Part shown: positions 52,749-60,596 of the stretch, in pieces
Position numbering within the stretch: position 1 is the stretch's first letter
Layout: every line of letters begins with the position of its first letter
Assembly (NCBI GenBank): GCA_029975915.1
Contig: JARKOC010000158.1
Location: 62,001 to 126,000, forward strand
Length of the DNA stretch: 64,000 bases
Direction: 5' to 3'
Origin: Bryobacteraceae bacterium
Lineage (GTDB): Bacteria; Acidobacteriota; Terriglobia; Bryobacterales; Bryobacteraceae
Made by a program: the position numbers and the translations under genes
The notes under the pieces: model-generated
What the model saw: the letters and a program-made list of their open reading frames with translations, nothing else
Databases searched by the model: none
Told to the model about the DNA's origin: nothing

Positions 52749-54542
52749 ATGCGATCTCTCGAAATTCTGTTCGTACTCACACCCCTCTTTCCGGCAATCT
52801 GTCAGACGGGCTCGCCGCTGGAGCCGATCCGCTACCTCGGGGGTGTTTACGTTGATCAGGAGGTGCATGATGGCCGACTGCGACCGGCCATCGGCGTGGA
52901 GAGTTATCAGGTGATGCGCGCCAACCGCACGCAACCGGAACTAGGCGACGGCTTTGGTTGGACCTACAGCCACGCCGCCATGCTCGCCCACTGGCGAGGG
53001 CGGTTCTACCTCCAGTACCTGAGCAATCCCGTCGGCGAACACGAACCGCCCGGCCAAACGCTTCTGGTCACCTCCGCCGACGGCCGGCAGTGGGGCAAGC
53101 CGCAGGTGATCTTCCCGCCCTATCAAAGCCCGGCGGGCGTGGATGCCACCTTGCCCACAGGCGTCACTGGCTACATGATGCACCAGAGGATGGGATTCTA
53201 TGTTGCGCCAAACGGACGGCTGTTGACCGTTGCGTTCTATGGCTATGCCCCCAATCCGTTTGGTCCTGGCGGCATCGGCCGAGTTGTCCGCGAAATCCGG
53301 GCTGACGGTTCGTTTGGTCCGATCCATTTCCTCCGTTACAACACCGGAACCAGGTGGAACGAATCCAATACCGCCTATCCGTTCTATAAGCGATCGGCGG
53401 ATGCGGGCTTCGTCGCCGCATGCGACGCCCTTCTCTCAGATCGACTGATGATCGCCCAGTGGCGCGACGAAGACCCCGACGCGCCCGACACCATGCCCGG
53501 CCCATGTTCCTCGGTGAGTTACTTCCACCGGGCGGATGGCAAAGTCGCCGGCGTCTGCAAGGGCGCAGTCAGCGCCATCACCGAAGACAATGGTCGCACC
53601 TGGTCCAAGCCCGTCCGGTCCTCGACTCTCATCACGAATAATGCGAAGGTCTGGGGCCAAAAGACCAGCGACGGGCGCTACGCATTGGTCTACAATCCGG
53701 TCCTGTTTGGCAGCCACCGCTGGCCGCTGGCCATTTCGACCGGCGCGGACGGTGTGGTCTTTGACACTCTCATGCTTGTCAATGGCGAAGTCCCGCCACG
53801 GCGTTTCATCGGGAAGTCAAAAGACTTCGGGGCGCAGTACATGCGCGGGATCGCCGAGGGCAACGGCAATCCCGGCGACGGCGCGCTTTGGGTCGCCTAC
53901 AGCATGAATAAAGAGGACATATGGATCAGCCGCATTCCAGTGCCGGTGAACGACACGGTGAAAGATGGCCTGGGCGATTGGAACATTTATAGTCCGCTTT
54001 GGGCTTCAGTGGGCAAGACGAACGAAACATTGGAGTTGCGTGACAGGGATCCGTACGATTACGCGCGCGCCATCCGCGTTTATCCTGAGGCGCCGGCGGC
54101 GCGAATCAGGTTCAGGGTAAAGGTAGACTCGCCCGGCCGCGACGGCATGGAGGTGGAGATCACCGACCGCTATGGCAACCGCCCCGTCCGGCTGGTCTTC
54201 TCAGCCGACGGATGGCTGCGCGCGCAGGACGGCGGGCGGAGGGTCGATGTGCTGCGCTACCCGAGGGGTGAATGGCTTGACCTGTCTGTCGATGTCGATG
54301 CCGCCGCGCCGGGCTACGGGCGCTATCGCCTCAGCCTGGAATCGAAGGTGTTGATTGAAGGGGCCCAGTTCGCCGAGGCGGTCCGTTCGGTCGAACGGAT
54401 CTCATTCCGTACGGGCCCTTATCGCAACGAGCCAAACCGCAGGTTGGACCGGTACGATCCGGGTTTGAAAGATCTGGACGGCGCAGACACACCGGTGGCC
54501 GAGGCGGTCTTCCAGGTGTCGGGGGTGATTGTCGGACCGTGA
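52749..54542 (+). CDS. Secreted sialidase-fold (beta-propeller) protein
   Basis: 597 residues from ATG 52749, with GGAG nine bases upstream. Signal peptide (LEILFVLTPLFPAICQ). Repeated Asp-box-like motifs mark a six-bladed propeller: TSADGRQWGKPQVIF, ITEDNGRTWSKPV and the WRDEDPDAPDTM region. Arginine-rich segments (VGEHEPPG... YNTGTRWNE) may belong to a ligand site. Residues about 430-597 form a beta-sandwich similar to carbohydrate-binding or laminin-G-like modules. A glycosidase or sugar-binding role fits the neighbourhood; a true sialidase is not proven, since the arginine triad is not certain. Confidence 0.75.
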   Translation: MRSLEILFVLTPLFPAICQTGSPLEPIRYLGGVYVDQEVHDGRLRPAIGVESYQVMRANRTQPELGDGFGWTYSHAAMLAHWRGRFYLQYLSNPVGEHEPPGQTLLVTSADGRQWGKPQVIFPPYQSPAGVDATLPTGVTGYMMHQRMGFYVAPNGRLLTVAFYGYAPNPFGPGGIGRVVREIRADGSFGPIHFLRYNTGTRWNESNTAYPFYKRSADAGFVAACDALLSDRLMIAQWRDEDPDAPDTMPGPCSSVSYFHRADGKVAGVCKGAVSAITEDNGRTWSKPVRSSTLITNNAKVWGQKTSDGRYALVYNPVLFGSHRWPLAISTGADGVVFDTLMLVNGEVPPRRFIGKSKDFGAQYMRGIAEGNGNPGDGALWVAYSMNKEDIWISRIPVPVNDTVKDGLGDWNIYSPLWASVGKTNETLELRDRDPYDYARAIRVYPEAPAARIRFRVKVDSPGRDGMEVEITDRYGNRPVRLVFSADGWLRAQDGGRRVDVLRYPRGEWLDLSVDVDAAAPGYGRYRLSLESKVLIEGAQFAEAVRSVERISFRTGPYRNEPNRRLDRYDPGLKDLDGADTPVAEAVFQVSGVIVGP

Positions 54543-54703
54543 CGGCGTCTCCGGCCAAGAACTGAATCGAAATTTTCATTTCCGGCTGGTCCACAACGGC
54601 ATCATTGTTTCGACGTAGAGCAAGCCGAAACTCTTTTCCTTCACCCATTTGGGGGAAGAAAAGTGGCTCTCTGTGCCTGGCAAACGTGTTAGTGTCGCCC
54701 TTT

Positions 54704-54766
54704 AGTACCAAAATACCTGTTTTTCGTGTTCTGGTACTTGACTCTACGGCATTCCGTATGAATAAT
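54704..54766 (+). promoter_or_regulatory. Strong sigma-70-like promoter with an inverted repeat abutting -35
   Basis: TTGACT (54738-54743), 17-base spacer, AATAAT (54761-54766); five of six consensus bases in each. A perfect 7-base inverted repeat (AGTACCA 54704-54710, TGGTACT 54732-54738) ends on the -35 and may be a regulator site. The predicted start near 54773 leaves a ~50-base leader to the GTG at 54824. Confidence 0.68.
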
Positions 54767-54823
54767 TGCCATAGTCGCGTGCCTCATCGTCATGCTCGCG
54801 GCGCCACCAATGGAGGTTACCCA

Positions 54824-55477
54824 GTGTTGTCTAAGTCGATCATCTTGAGTGTGCTTGCCCTCTGGTCTGCTTTTGCTGGACAAGTTGTCGTCGGCGATCC
54901 TAGTAACAGCAACAACTGCATCCCATTCGGGTGTACAACGGTTATTCCAACCCCCCGTTATCAGCAGGTCTATGACGCCTCTTTATTCGCCGGGCCGATG
55001 ACGATCTCGCAAATCGTTTTTTTCGCCGATGGGATTGCATGGGACCAGAACCTCTTGGGATCTGATACATGGGATCTCTATCTGACTACAACCGGAAGAC
55101 CAGTGAATTCCCTACTAGATTCATACGACGACAACGTCGGCCTAGACCGCGCCCTTTTTGCCACTATCAATGGCGGAGTTACAATCTCAGATGTCTGGGA
55201 GATCCCTGGCAATCCCTTTTTCTACGATCCATCCGCCGGGAATCTCCTATTGGACATTATCAGAACCTCCGAAGGACAGAATGGAGATCTGTTCCTGAAT
55301 GCAAGTTATTCAACATCATATAGTAGGAAATATCAAAATTACTTTGACTTCGGCTACGGACTCGTGACGGGATTCGATTACGAAATGGCAGCCGTCCCCG
55401 AACCCGGCGCACTGAATGGGCTTGCGCTGTTGGGTGTCGGAATAGTCGCTGGTCTCCAGAGGCGCCGGAGAACCTGA
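54824..55477 (+). CDS. PEP-CTERM sorted secreted protein
   Basis: 217 residues from GTG 54824 (GGAGG seven bases upstream; a TTG follows at 54827). Signal peptide (LSKSIILSVLALWSAFAGQ), a beta-rich mature domain (QQVYDASLFAGPMTISQIVF, TWDLYLTTTGRPVNS, LLLDIIRTSEGQNGD) common in PEP-CTERM proteins, and a sorting tail: VPEPGALNGLALLGVG, hydrophobic helix, LQRRRRT. Its GC content is visibly lower than that of its neighbours, with more A/T at third codon positions, which may mean recent acquisition. It has its own promoter and a bidirectional terminator. Confidence 0.9.
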   Translation: MLSKSIILSVLALWSAFAGQVVVGDPSNSNNCIPFGCTTVIPTPRYQQVYDASLFAGPMTISQIVFFADGIAWDQNLLGSDTWDLYLTTTGRPVNSLLDSYDDNVGLDRALFATINGGVTISDVWEIPGNPFFYDPSAGNLLLDIIRTSEGQNGDLFLNASYSTSYSRKYQNYFDFGYGLVTGFDYEMAAVPEPGALNGLALLGVGIVAGLQRRRRT

Positions 55478-55511
55478 GCTCGGATTCGCCCAAAAAACAC
55501 GCCGAGTCATG

Positions 55512-55547
55512 AAAAGACCTGGTTGCCGCCACGCAGCCAGGTCTTTT
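55512..55547. terminator. Bidirectional Rho-independent terminator
   Basis: AAAAGACCTGG and CCAGGTCTTTT form a perfect 11-base stem around a 14-base loop. The A run on one side and T run on the other let it serve both the PEP-CTERM gene and the convergent DinB-like gene. Confidence 0.88.
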
Positions 55548-55642
55548 CGGTTCGAAGGACGAATGCGCTCCGACCGTCTTGAGATTGTCAGGCCGAGGGA
55601 TCCGGCTCAGGTCGCCAAAGTACTCCCGGTAAGCCCGCCCGG

Positions 55643-56155
55643 CTATTTCCGCGGTTCGCTCGACGGCGGCACGATCCCCTTGATCCGCATGTAGGTGACC
55701 AGATTACCGTAATGCTCAAAATCGTGAGCGACGTTCAACTGGAGAGCTGCCATCCTGGTGCGTTCGCGGCCGAACATCCGGATCATTTCGGCGGCTGAAG
55801 CATCGGTCAGCGCATCGAATGCCGAATCGCAGTAGGCCGCCGATTCGGCCAGCGCTGCAACCAAGTCAGCCTTGGAAGTCTTTGATTTCTCGATGCCCAT
55901 CGACTTCTGTTCACCCTTGGCGGCGCCGCAGATCATGTAGTTGGCATCGGCGATGTGGGCGATCAACTGCCCGTACGACCGCACCTCTGGAGCCGGCTTG
56001 AAGGCGTAGTTCTCCTCGGGCATTTTCTCGGCGGACCTGGCGACGTAGCCTTTGATCTGAGTCCACGAAGCCTTCAGATCCGCGCTTATCGGATTCGACG
56101 GCGCCTGGGCGAACACGGGCGCCGTCAACAGCATCAGGACACCAAACAGTTTCAT
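55643..56155 (-). CDS. DinB/YfiT-like four-helix protein with signal peptide
   Basis: 170 residues. A signal peptide (LFGVLMLLTAPVFAQ) is followed by a DinB-fold bundle (LKASWTQIKGYVARSAEKMP, LIAHIADANYM, ALQLNVAHDFEHYGNLVTYM). The metal-binding histidines are in LIAHIAD and HDFEHYG, giving the three-His site of the DinB_2 family. Cytoplasmic homologues act as thiol-dependent S-transferases; exported copies are common in acidobacteria with unknown function. It stands alone between a terminator and the RNase P RNA gene. Confidence 0.85.
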   Translation of the reverse strand: MKLFGVLMLLTAPVFAQAPSNPISADLKASWTQIKGYVARSAEKMPEENYAFKPAPEVRSYGQLIAHIADANYMICGAAKGEQKSMGIEKSKTSKADLVAALAESAAYCDSAFDALTDASAAEMIRMFGRERTRMAALQLNVAHDFEHYGNLVTYMRIKGIVPPSSEPRK

Positions 56156-56252
56156 CTTATTCGGGTCTCCTCTGACCGCCTGATCTCAGTTGTATCACTG
56201 ACCGCGCCAGCAGCAACAGACTCTTTCTGTAAATCCTCCGCCTCCGGAGGTT

Positions 56253-56656
56253 GGGTGGCCGAACTGTAAGCCGGTTCCTGTACCCCTTGCGGGGCGGCAG
56301 TCATTCATCTTGGCCCGCCATTACTGACGGGCTCTAGCAGCCTACCCGGAAGTCAAGCGCGGCGGGCCGCCGCATCCTCCCCTATTTGGCCTTGCTCCGC
56401 GTGGGGCTTGCCCTGCCACGCCGGTTACCCGGCGCGCGGTGCGCTCTTACCGCACCATTTCACCCTTACCTGACATCCCCGAAAGGACACCAGGCGGTAT
56501 ATTTTCTGTGGCGCTTTCCGTGAAACCCGCTTTGAGCGAGTCCCCCCGGCCGTTAGCCGGCACGCTGCCCTATGGAGACCGGACTTTCCTCGACCCGCTT
56601 CACCCGGCCCGATGGGCGCGAGCATACGCGGGCCGCGACTGCCCGTCCGGCCACCC
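56253..56656 (-). ncRNA. rnpB: RNase P RNA, bacterial class A
   Basis: About 404 bases on the minus strand. P1 pairs the ends: GGGTGGCCG at the 5' end (56656-56648) with CGGCCACCC at the 3' end (56261-56253). Near the 5' end is the conserved GAGGAAAGTCCGG block; near the 3' end AGATGAATGACTG and the GAACCGGCTTACAG block that pairs with P1-P4 regions. These are the universal conserved regions of class A RNase P RNA, which trims the 5' leader of tRNA. Frames crossing this stretch are not genes. A weak hairpin (CCTCCG/CGGAGG, 56231-56250) follows its 3' end. Confidence 0.95.
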
Positions 56657-56749
56657 TCTTTATTCTCGCACCATCCTCGGATATACTCATTTCTTGGTTT
56701 TAATGTTTTGAAGTCGGACGTGTGCGCCCGGTCATGGAGGAGGTGTCAA

Positions 56750-59743
56750 ATGAATTCCACTGCGCTTCGCATCTGGAAGTTGCTGGCCGTGGTGATCATT
56801 CTGGCCGGATTGGCTCCAGCCCAATTCCTGGTCAACACTGCAACCAAAGATGACTGGGAAGAGATTAATTTCGAGTTCAACTCGGCTGTTCTCACCGACG
56901 GATTTCCCAGCCTGCTCCGCCTCGCCGAACTGCTGAACCAGAACGCTGCGTTCAAGGTCAGGCTTGACGGCCATACCGACTACATCGGCAGCGAGAAGTA
57001 CAACGAGAAGCTGGCCATGCGCCGCTGTGAAGCCGTCCGGTCGTTCCTGCTCAAGTACGGCGCGCGCGCCAACCAAATTGAAGTCCTCCCCAAGGGCAAG
57101 CGAGAACCCAAGGTGGACAACAAGACGAAGGAAGGCCGCTGGATCAACCGCCGGGTCGCCATGAGCGTGGTCGACGGCAACGGCAAGCTGATCGGTCCGG
57201 CCGCGGGTGGCATTGGCGATGCGATCAAGACGATCCAAGCGAATTGTCCCGACTACACCCAGACGCTGAACGATATTCTCCGGAAATTGGACAAACTGGA
57301 CGACATCGCCAAGATGCTCGGCAACATGAAGAACGACAACGACAAACTGCGTGCCGATGTCGACGCTCTGAAGGGCGCCGGTGCGGCAACCCAGGCTGCA
57401 GTTCAGGCTTTGCCGAAGGCGGCTACCCCTCAGGAAGTCCAGCGCACGGTGGAGACTGAGGTCCGGAAGATGCAGGAATCCAGCCCACGGCTGTCGATTC
57501 TGGGCGTCAATCTCGGCGCCGATCAGGACCGGAAGGTCACCTTCCAGGGACGTGCCCGGTACTTTGCGCCATTTGGAGACAAGTACGCGTTCCAGGGCCA
57601 GGGCGAATACTTCTACTTTAAGGACCGCCAGGAAGCGCAGGGCGATTTCGGCTTGGTGAATCGCTTCCACCGCCGGGCTCAGTTCGGCGCATTCTCCAGC
57701 TTCAAACACGTCCGGCTCGAAGCTCAACAGCAGGGTGGAACACTGGGTCAAGCGGCGTTCACACTGGACTACATCTTTAACCGGGGACGCGTCGGCTTCT
57801 TCGGGACCAAAGCCTTCCTGAATGAGGCAGTTGTCGGCAGGGCCGCCATCTCCAGCAATGTGTTTTTGGAGAGCTACTTGCGGGTTGTCGACCAGGCTGG
57901 CGGCTCAGCCTCGGTGGTCGTCGGCCGCAATACCACGATCGAGGGCAACCTCGGCTGGCTGAATATGCACGGCGATAAGAACAAGCCGGGCGGGACAATC
58001 CGTTTGATTCAGCCGATCAACAAGCGGTTCGCCGTGACAGCCGAGGGCGGCTGGAACGAGACCCTCATCGCCGCCAACAAGACCTACGGACGCATCACCG
58101 GCGGCGTGCTGTTTGGCGACTATACCGGGGCCAAGGAGATGTTTGCGTCAGACCAGCCTGTTCCGGTTGACGTGCCGCGGGTCCGCTATGAATTGCTCAC
58201 CCGCAGAGTTCGCACCGGCAACGACGCTCCTATAGCCGACGCCGGGCCGGACCAACTCAACGCCTCCGCCGGGACAATTACCCTTGACGGTTCAGCATCT
58301 TACGATCCGGATGGAGACGCTATCACCTTCCAATGGGATCAGGTTTCAGGTCCGGCGGTTGGTCTGACCGGCAAGAACGAATCCAGGGCCACCTTCACAG
58401 CCGCCGCGGGCCAGACCTACAGCTTCCGCTTGACGGTGAAGGACGAGTTGGGTCTCTCGTCGCTGGCGCGCACCACGGTGACTGTAAAGGAGATTCCGAA
58501 GGCAGCCATTACGAAGTTCGCGGCCAATCCTTCGCGCATCAAGGCGGGTGAATCTTCGACGCTCACCTGGCAGGTCACCAACGCTAAGTCGGTTGAGATT
58601 TCCGGCATTGGGGCGGTGAACGAATCCTCCGGGTCAATTCAGGTATCTCCTACGGTCACAACAACATACAAGCTGACCGCCAAGAGCGACGCAGGCGAGG
58701 TGAACGACACCGTACAGGTGATCGTCGATCAGCCGACAGCCCGCGTGCTTACATTCCATGCCGTTCCGTCCACCATCAAGGTGGGCGAAGCGGCCAATCT
58801 GGTGTGGGAGACCGAGGATGCTGATCGGGTGGTCATTTCCGGTATCGGACAGGTGAACCCCACCGGCACGCTATCGGTTTCGCCCACTCAAACGACGACA
58901 TACACCATCACCCTGACCAACGCTCTGGGCGAGATCAATTCCTCGACCACGATCACGGTGAACCCGGCGGGATCGTCGCCCAGAATCGGAGCATTCACCG
59001 CTTCACCGGTAGAGATTGGCGAGGGTGAGGCCACCACGCTGACCTGGCAGGTGGAGGGCGCAGACAGCGTCGAGATCACCGATCTGGGCACGGTCGCGCC
59101 GAGCGGTTCTGCTGTGGTTCGCCCAACGGTGACAAGGACTTACACACTCACGGCGAAGAATCAATTCGGAACCGAAACCGCCGGCGTCACCATCAAGGTT
59201 GAGCCGACGGCCAGAATCCTGTCGTTCACTGCGTCGCCGTCACAGTCGCAAAAGCCGGGCGATCCGGTTCGTTTGGCCTGGTCGACGTCCGGCGCGTTGG
59301 AGGTCTCGATCTCCGGCATCGGAGCGGTGACGCCCAACGGCCAGTTGGATGTCACGCCGGCGGGTGACACCACTTACACCATCACGGTGCGCGGCGCCAG
59401 AAATACCGTTACTCAGTCCGTTTTGGTCAAGGTGAACGGCCAGCGCCCGCCCACGGTGGTAGTGAACGTGGCCGACTACTTCCAGACGACGCTCACCGAC
59501 CACGTCTTTGACGCCTCCGGTTCGATTGACCCCGACGGCGGCCAACTGACCTACCAGTGGACCTACATCGGCACCAATACTTTCCGGAACGTGACCTTTG
59601 GCAGTCCCAATTCGGCTACTACGACTGTCAAACTGACGCCAAACACCGGTGAGTACCTGATCAACCTCACCGTCACATCCAGTCGCGGCGTCTCGGTAAC
59701 CAAGACCATCCGCGTCATCCTGAGAGGGCCTGTCCCGCTCTAG
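56750..59743 (+). CDS. Large surface protein: OmpA domain, coiled coil, barrel-like region, PKD and Ig-like repeats
   Basis: 997 residues from ATG 56750 (GAGGAGGT upstream); an open frame before it overlaps rnpB. Signal peptide (KLLAVVIILAGLAPAQ). OmpA/Pal peptidoglycan-binding domain at about 30-145 (VRLDGHTDYIGSEKYNEKL, GRWINRRVAMSV). Helical linker with coiled-coil character at about 160-250. A beta-rich, probably outer-membrane-barrel region at about 265-480 (GQGEYFYFKDRQEAQGDFG, ATRINLQ-like strands). PKD domain at about 493-582, four Ig-like repeats at about 584-898, and a last PKD-like domain at about 902-997. The order, with the OmpA domain first, is unusual. Perfect terminator 22 bases after the stop. 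Confidence 0.88.
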   Translation: MNSTALRIWKLLAVVIILAGLAPAQFLVNTATKDDWEEINFEFNSAVLTDGFPSLLRLAELLNQNAAFKVRLDGHTDYIGSEKYNEKLAMRRCEAVRSFLLKYGARANQIEVLPKGKREPKVDNKTKEGRWINRRVAMSVVDGNGKLIGPAAGGIGDAIKTIQANCPDYTQTLNDILRKLDKLDDIAKMLGNMKNDNDKLRADVDALKGAGAATQAAVQALPKAATPQEVQRTVETEVRKMQESSPRLSILGVNLGADQDRKVTFQGRARYFAPFGDKYAFQGQGEYFYFKDRQEAQGDFGLVNRFHRRAQFGAFSSFKHVRLEAQQQGGTLGQAAFTLDYIFNRGRVGFFGTKAFLNEAVVGRAAISSNVFLESYLRVVDQAGGSASVVVGRNTTIEGNLGWLNMHGDKNKPGGTIRLIQPINKRFAVTAEGGWNETLIAANKTYGRITGGVLFGDYTGAKEMFASDQPVPVDVPRVRYELLTRRVRTGNDAPIADAGPDQLNASAGTITLDGSASYDPDGDAITFQWDQVSGPAVGLTGKNESRATFTAAAGQTYSFRLTVKDELGLSSLARTTVTVKEIPKAAITKFAANPSRIKAGESSTLTWQVTNAKSVEISGIGAVNESSGSIQVSPTVTTTYKLTAKSDAGEVNDTVQVIVDQPTARVLTFHAVPSTIKVGEAANLVWETEDADRVVISGIGQVNPTGTLSVSPTQTTTYTITLTNALGEINSSTTITVNPAGSSPRIGAFTASPVEIGEGEATTLTWQVEGADSVEITDLGTVAPSGSAVVRPTVTRTYTLTAKNQFGTETAGVTIKVEPTARILSFTASPSQSQKPGDPVRLAWSTSGALEVSISGIGAVTPNGQLDVTPAGDTTYTITVRGARNTVTQSVLVKVNGQRPPTVVVNVADYFQTTLTDHVFDASGSIDPDGGQLTYQWTYIGTNTFRNVTFGSPNSATTTVKLTPNTGEYLINLTVTSSRGVSVTKTIRVILRGPVPL
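58501..59443 (+). repeat. Four tandem Ig-like coding repeats of about 235 bases
   Basis: Each unit encodes about 76-80 residues with the pattern F-A-x-P, GE/GD, LTWxV, ISGIGxV, SPT-TTTYxLT, then an aspartate/valine-rich end. Units start near 58501, 58738, 58978 and 59206. They are diverged at protein level, so the array is old. Confidence 0.8.
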
Positions 59744-59764
59744 CAGCCGGATGAACGTTCGTTC

Positions 59765-59798
59765 AAGGCCCGCCGGGGAGAGATCTCCGGCGGGCCTT
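59765..59798 (+). terminator. Perfect 12-base stem terminator of the surface-protein gene
   Basis: AAGGCCCGCCGG and CCGGCGGGCCTT around a ten-base loop, followed by CT-rich bases, 22 bases after the stop codon. Confidence 0.8.
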
Positions 59799-59800
59799 CT

Positions 59801-60183
59801 CGTGTCGGCAGGTTCGCCAAACGGAAACTCAGCACACTGCCGTAACTGGCATTGGGCAGCTTCGCCAACTGACCGTTTCCACATGACCGCCAAGGCCGCT
59901 CACGGCGAGCTAGCCGAACTCTGCCAATGTTGATCAAGCGATGAGACACATCAAATTACAACCAATTTTAATAATACTTTACCGAATATTGTTAAGGCGT
60001 TGCCTGAGCATTCTCTTGGGGCCAGAGCCTCAAGTCATCGCCCGTGGCACCGCATCTGCCCAGACAAGGACAGCCGGCAACCTGGATCGACTCGCGGTCC
60101 GCAGAACGGCTTAGGGCAGGCAAGCAGAGGGCCGGTCTTAGGCACTTCTATGGGCCATGCCGCCGAGTGCGATGCGCGCGGTT
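59801..60183 (+). other. Non-coding stretch with an AT-rich block
   Basis: Bases about 59945-59997 are strongly AT-rich (TAAT/AAT tracts) against a GC-rich background. No gene is recognised; the block may be a bend or protein-binding site. The right end borders the convergent GlsB-type gene. Confidence 0.45.
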
Positions 60184-60444
60184 TCAGGAAGCGGCCTGTT
60201 TCGATTTGAGCAACCGGTAGATCGCCAAGAGAACGATCGCGCCAACCACCGACATGATGAAGCCCGCGCCCTGGCCTTCGGCATACCAGCCAATCGCGCG
60301 GCCCAGATACCCGGCGACGAGCGATCCGGCGATGCCGAGCAACATTGTCACCAGCAGCCCCCCTGGGTCCTTCCCGGGCATGATCCACTTGGCGACGGCG
60401 CCAGCGATCAAGCCGATGATGCACATCCAAACGAAACTCAGCAT
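60184..60444 (-). CDS. GlsB/YeaQ/YmgE-family membrane protein (transglycosylase-associated)
   Basis: 86 residues with three helices: FVWMCIIGLIAGAVAKWIMPG, GLLVTMLLGIAGSLVAGYLG and FIMSVVGAIVLLAIYRLL. The GKDPGG loop after the first helix and the AGYLG are family marks. Strong ribosome binding site (AAGGAGG). Homologues are induced in acid, osmotic or envelope stress; the molecular role is unknown. Stands alone. Confidence 0.92.
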   Translation of the reverse strand: MLSFVWMCIIGLIAGAVAKWIMPGKDPGGLLVTMLLGIAGSLVAGYLGRAIGWYAEGQGAGFIMSVVGAIVLLAIYRLLKSKQAAS

Positions 60445-60596
60445 GGAGTCCTCCTTGGTCAGCGTTTGCTACGCCACGCGTGAGTATACTACCTGGACTA
60501 CCCCAACGCACCCCGCCATTTGCGAGTACACAAATGGACTCCAGACGCCTCTACGGCTATGGCGCTGTTGCGGCTGCTTCAGGAGAGCAACCAGGG

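Noticed and set aside
56425..56711. Short frames inside the RNase P RNA gene
   Set aside because: They cross conserved RNA helices; the sequence is explained by rnpB.
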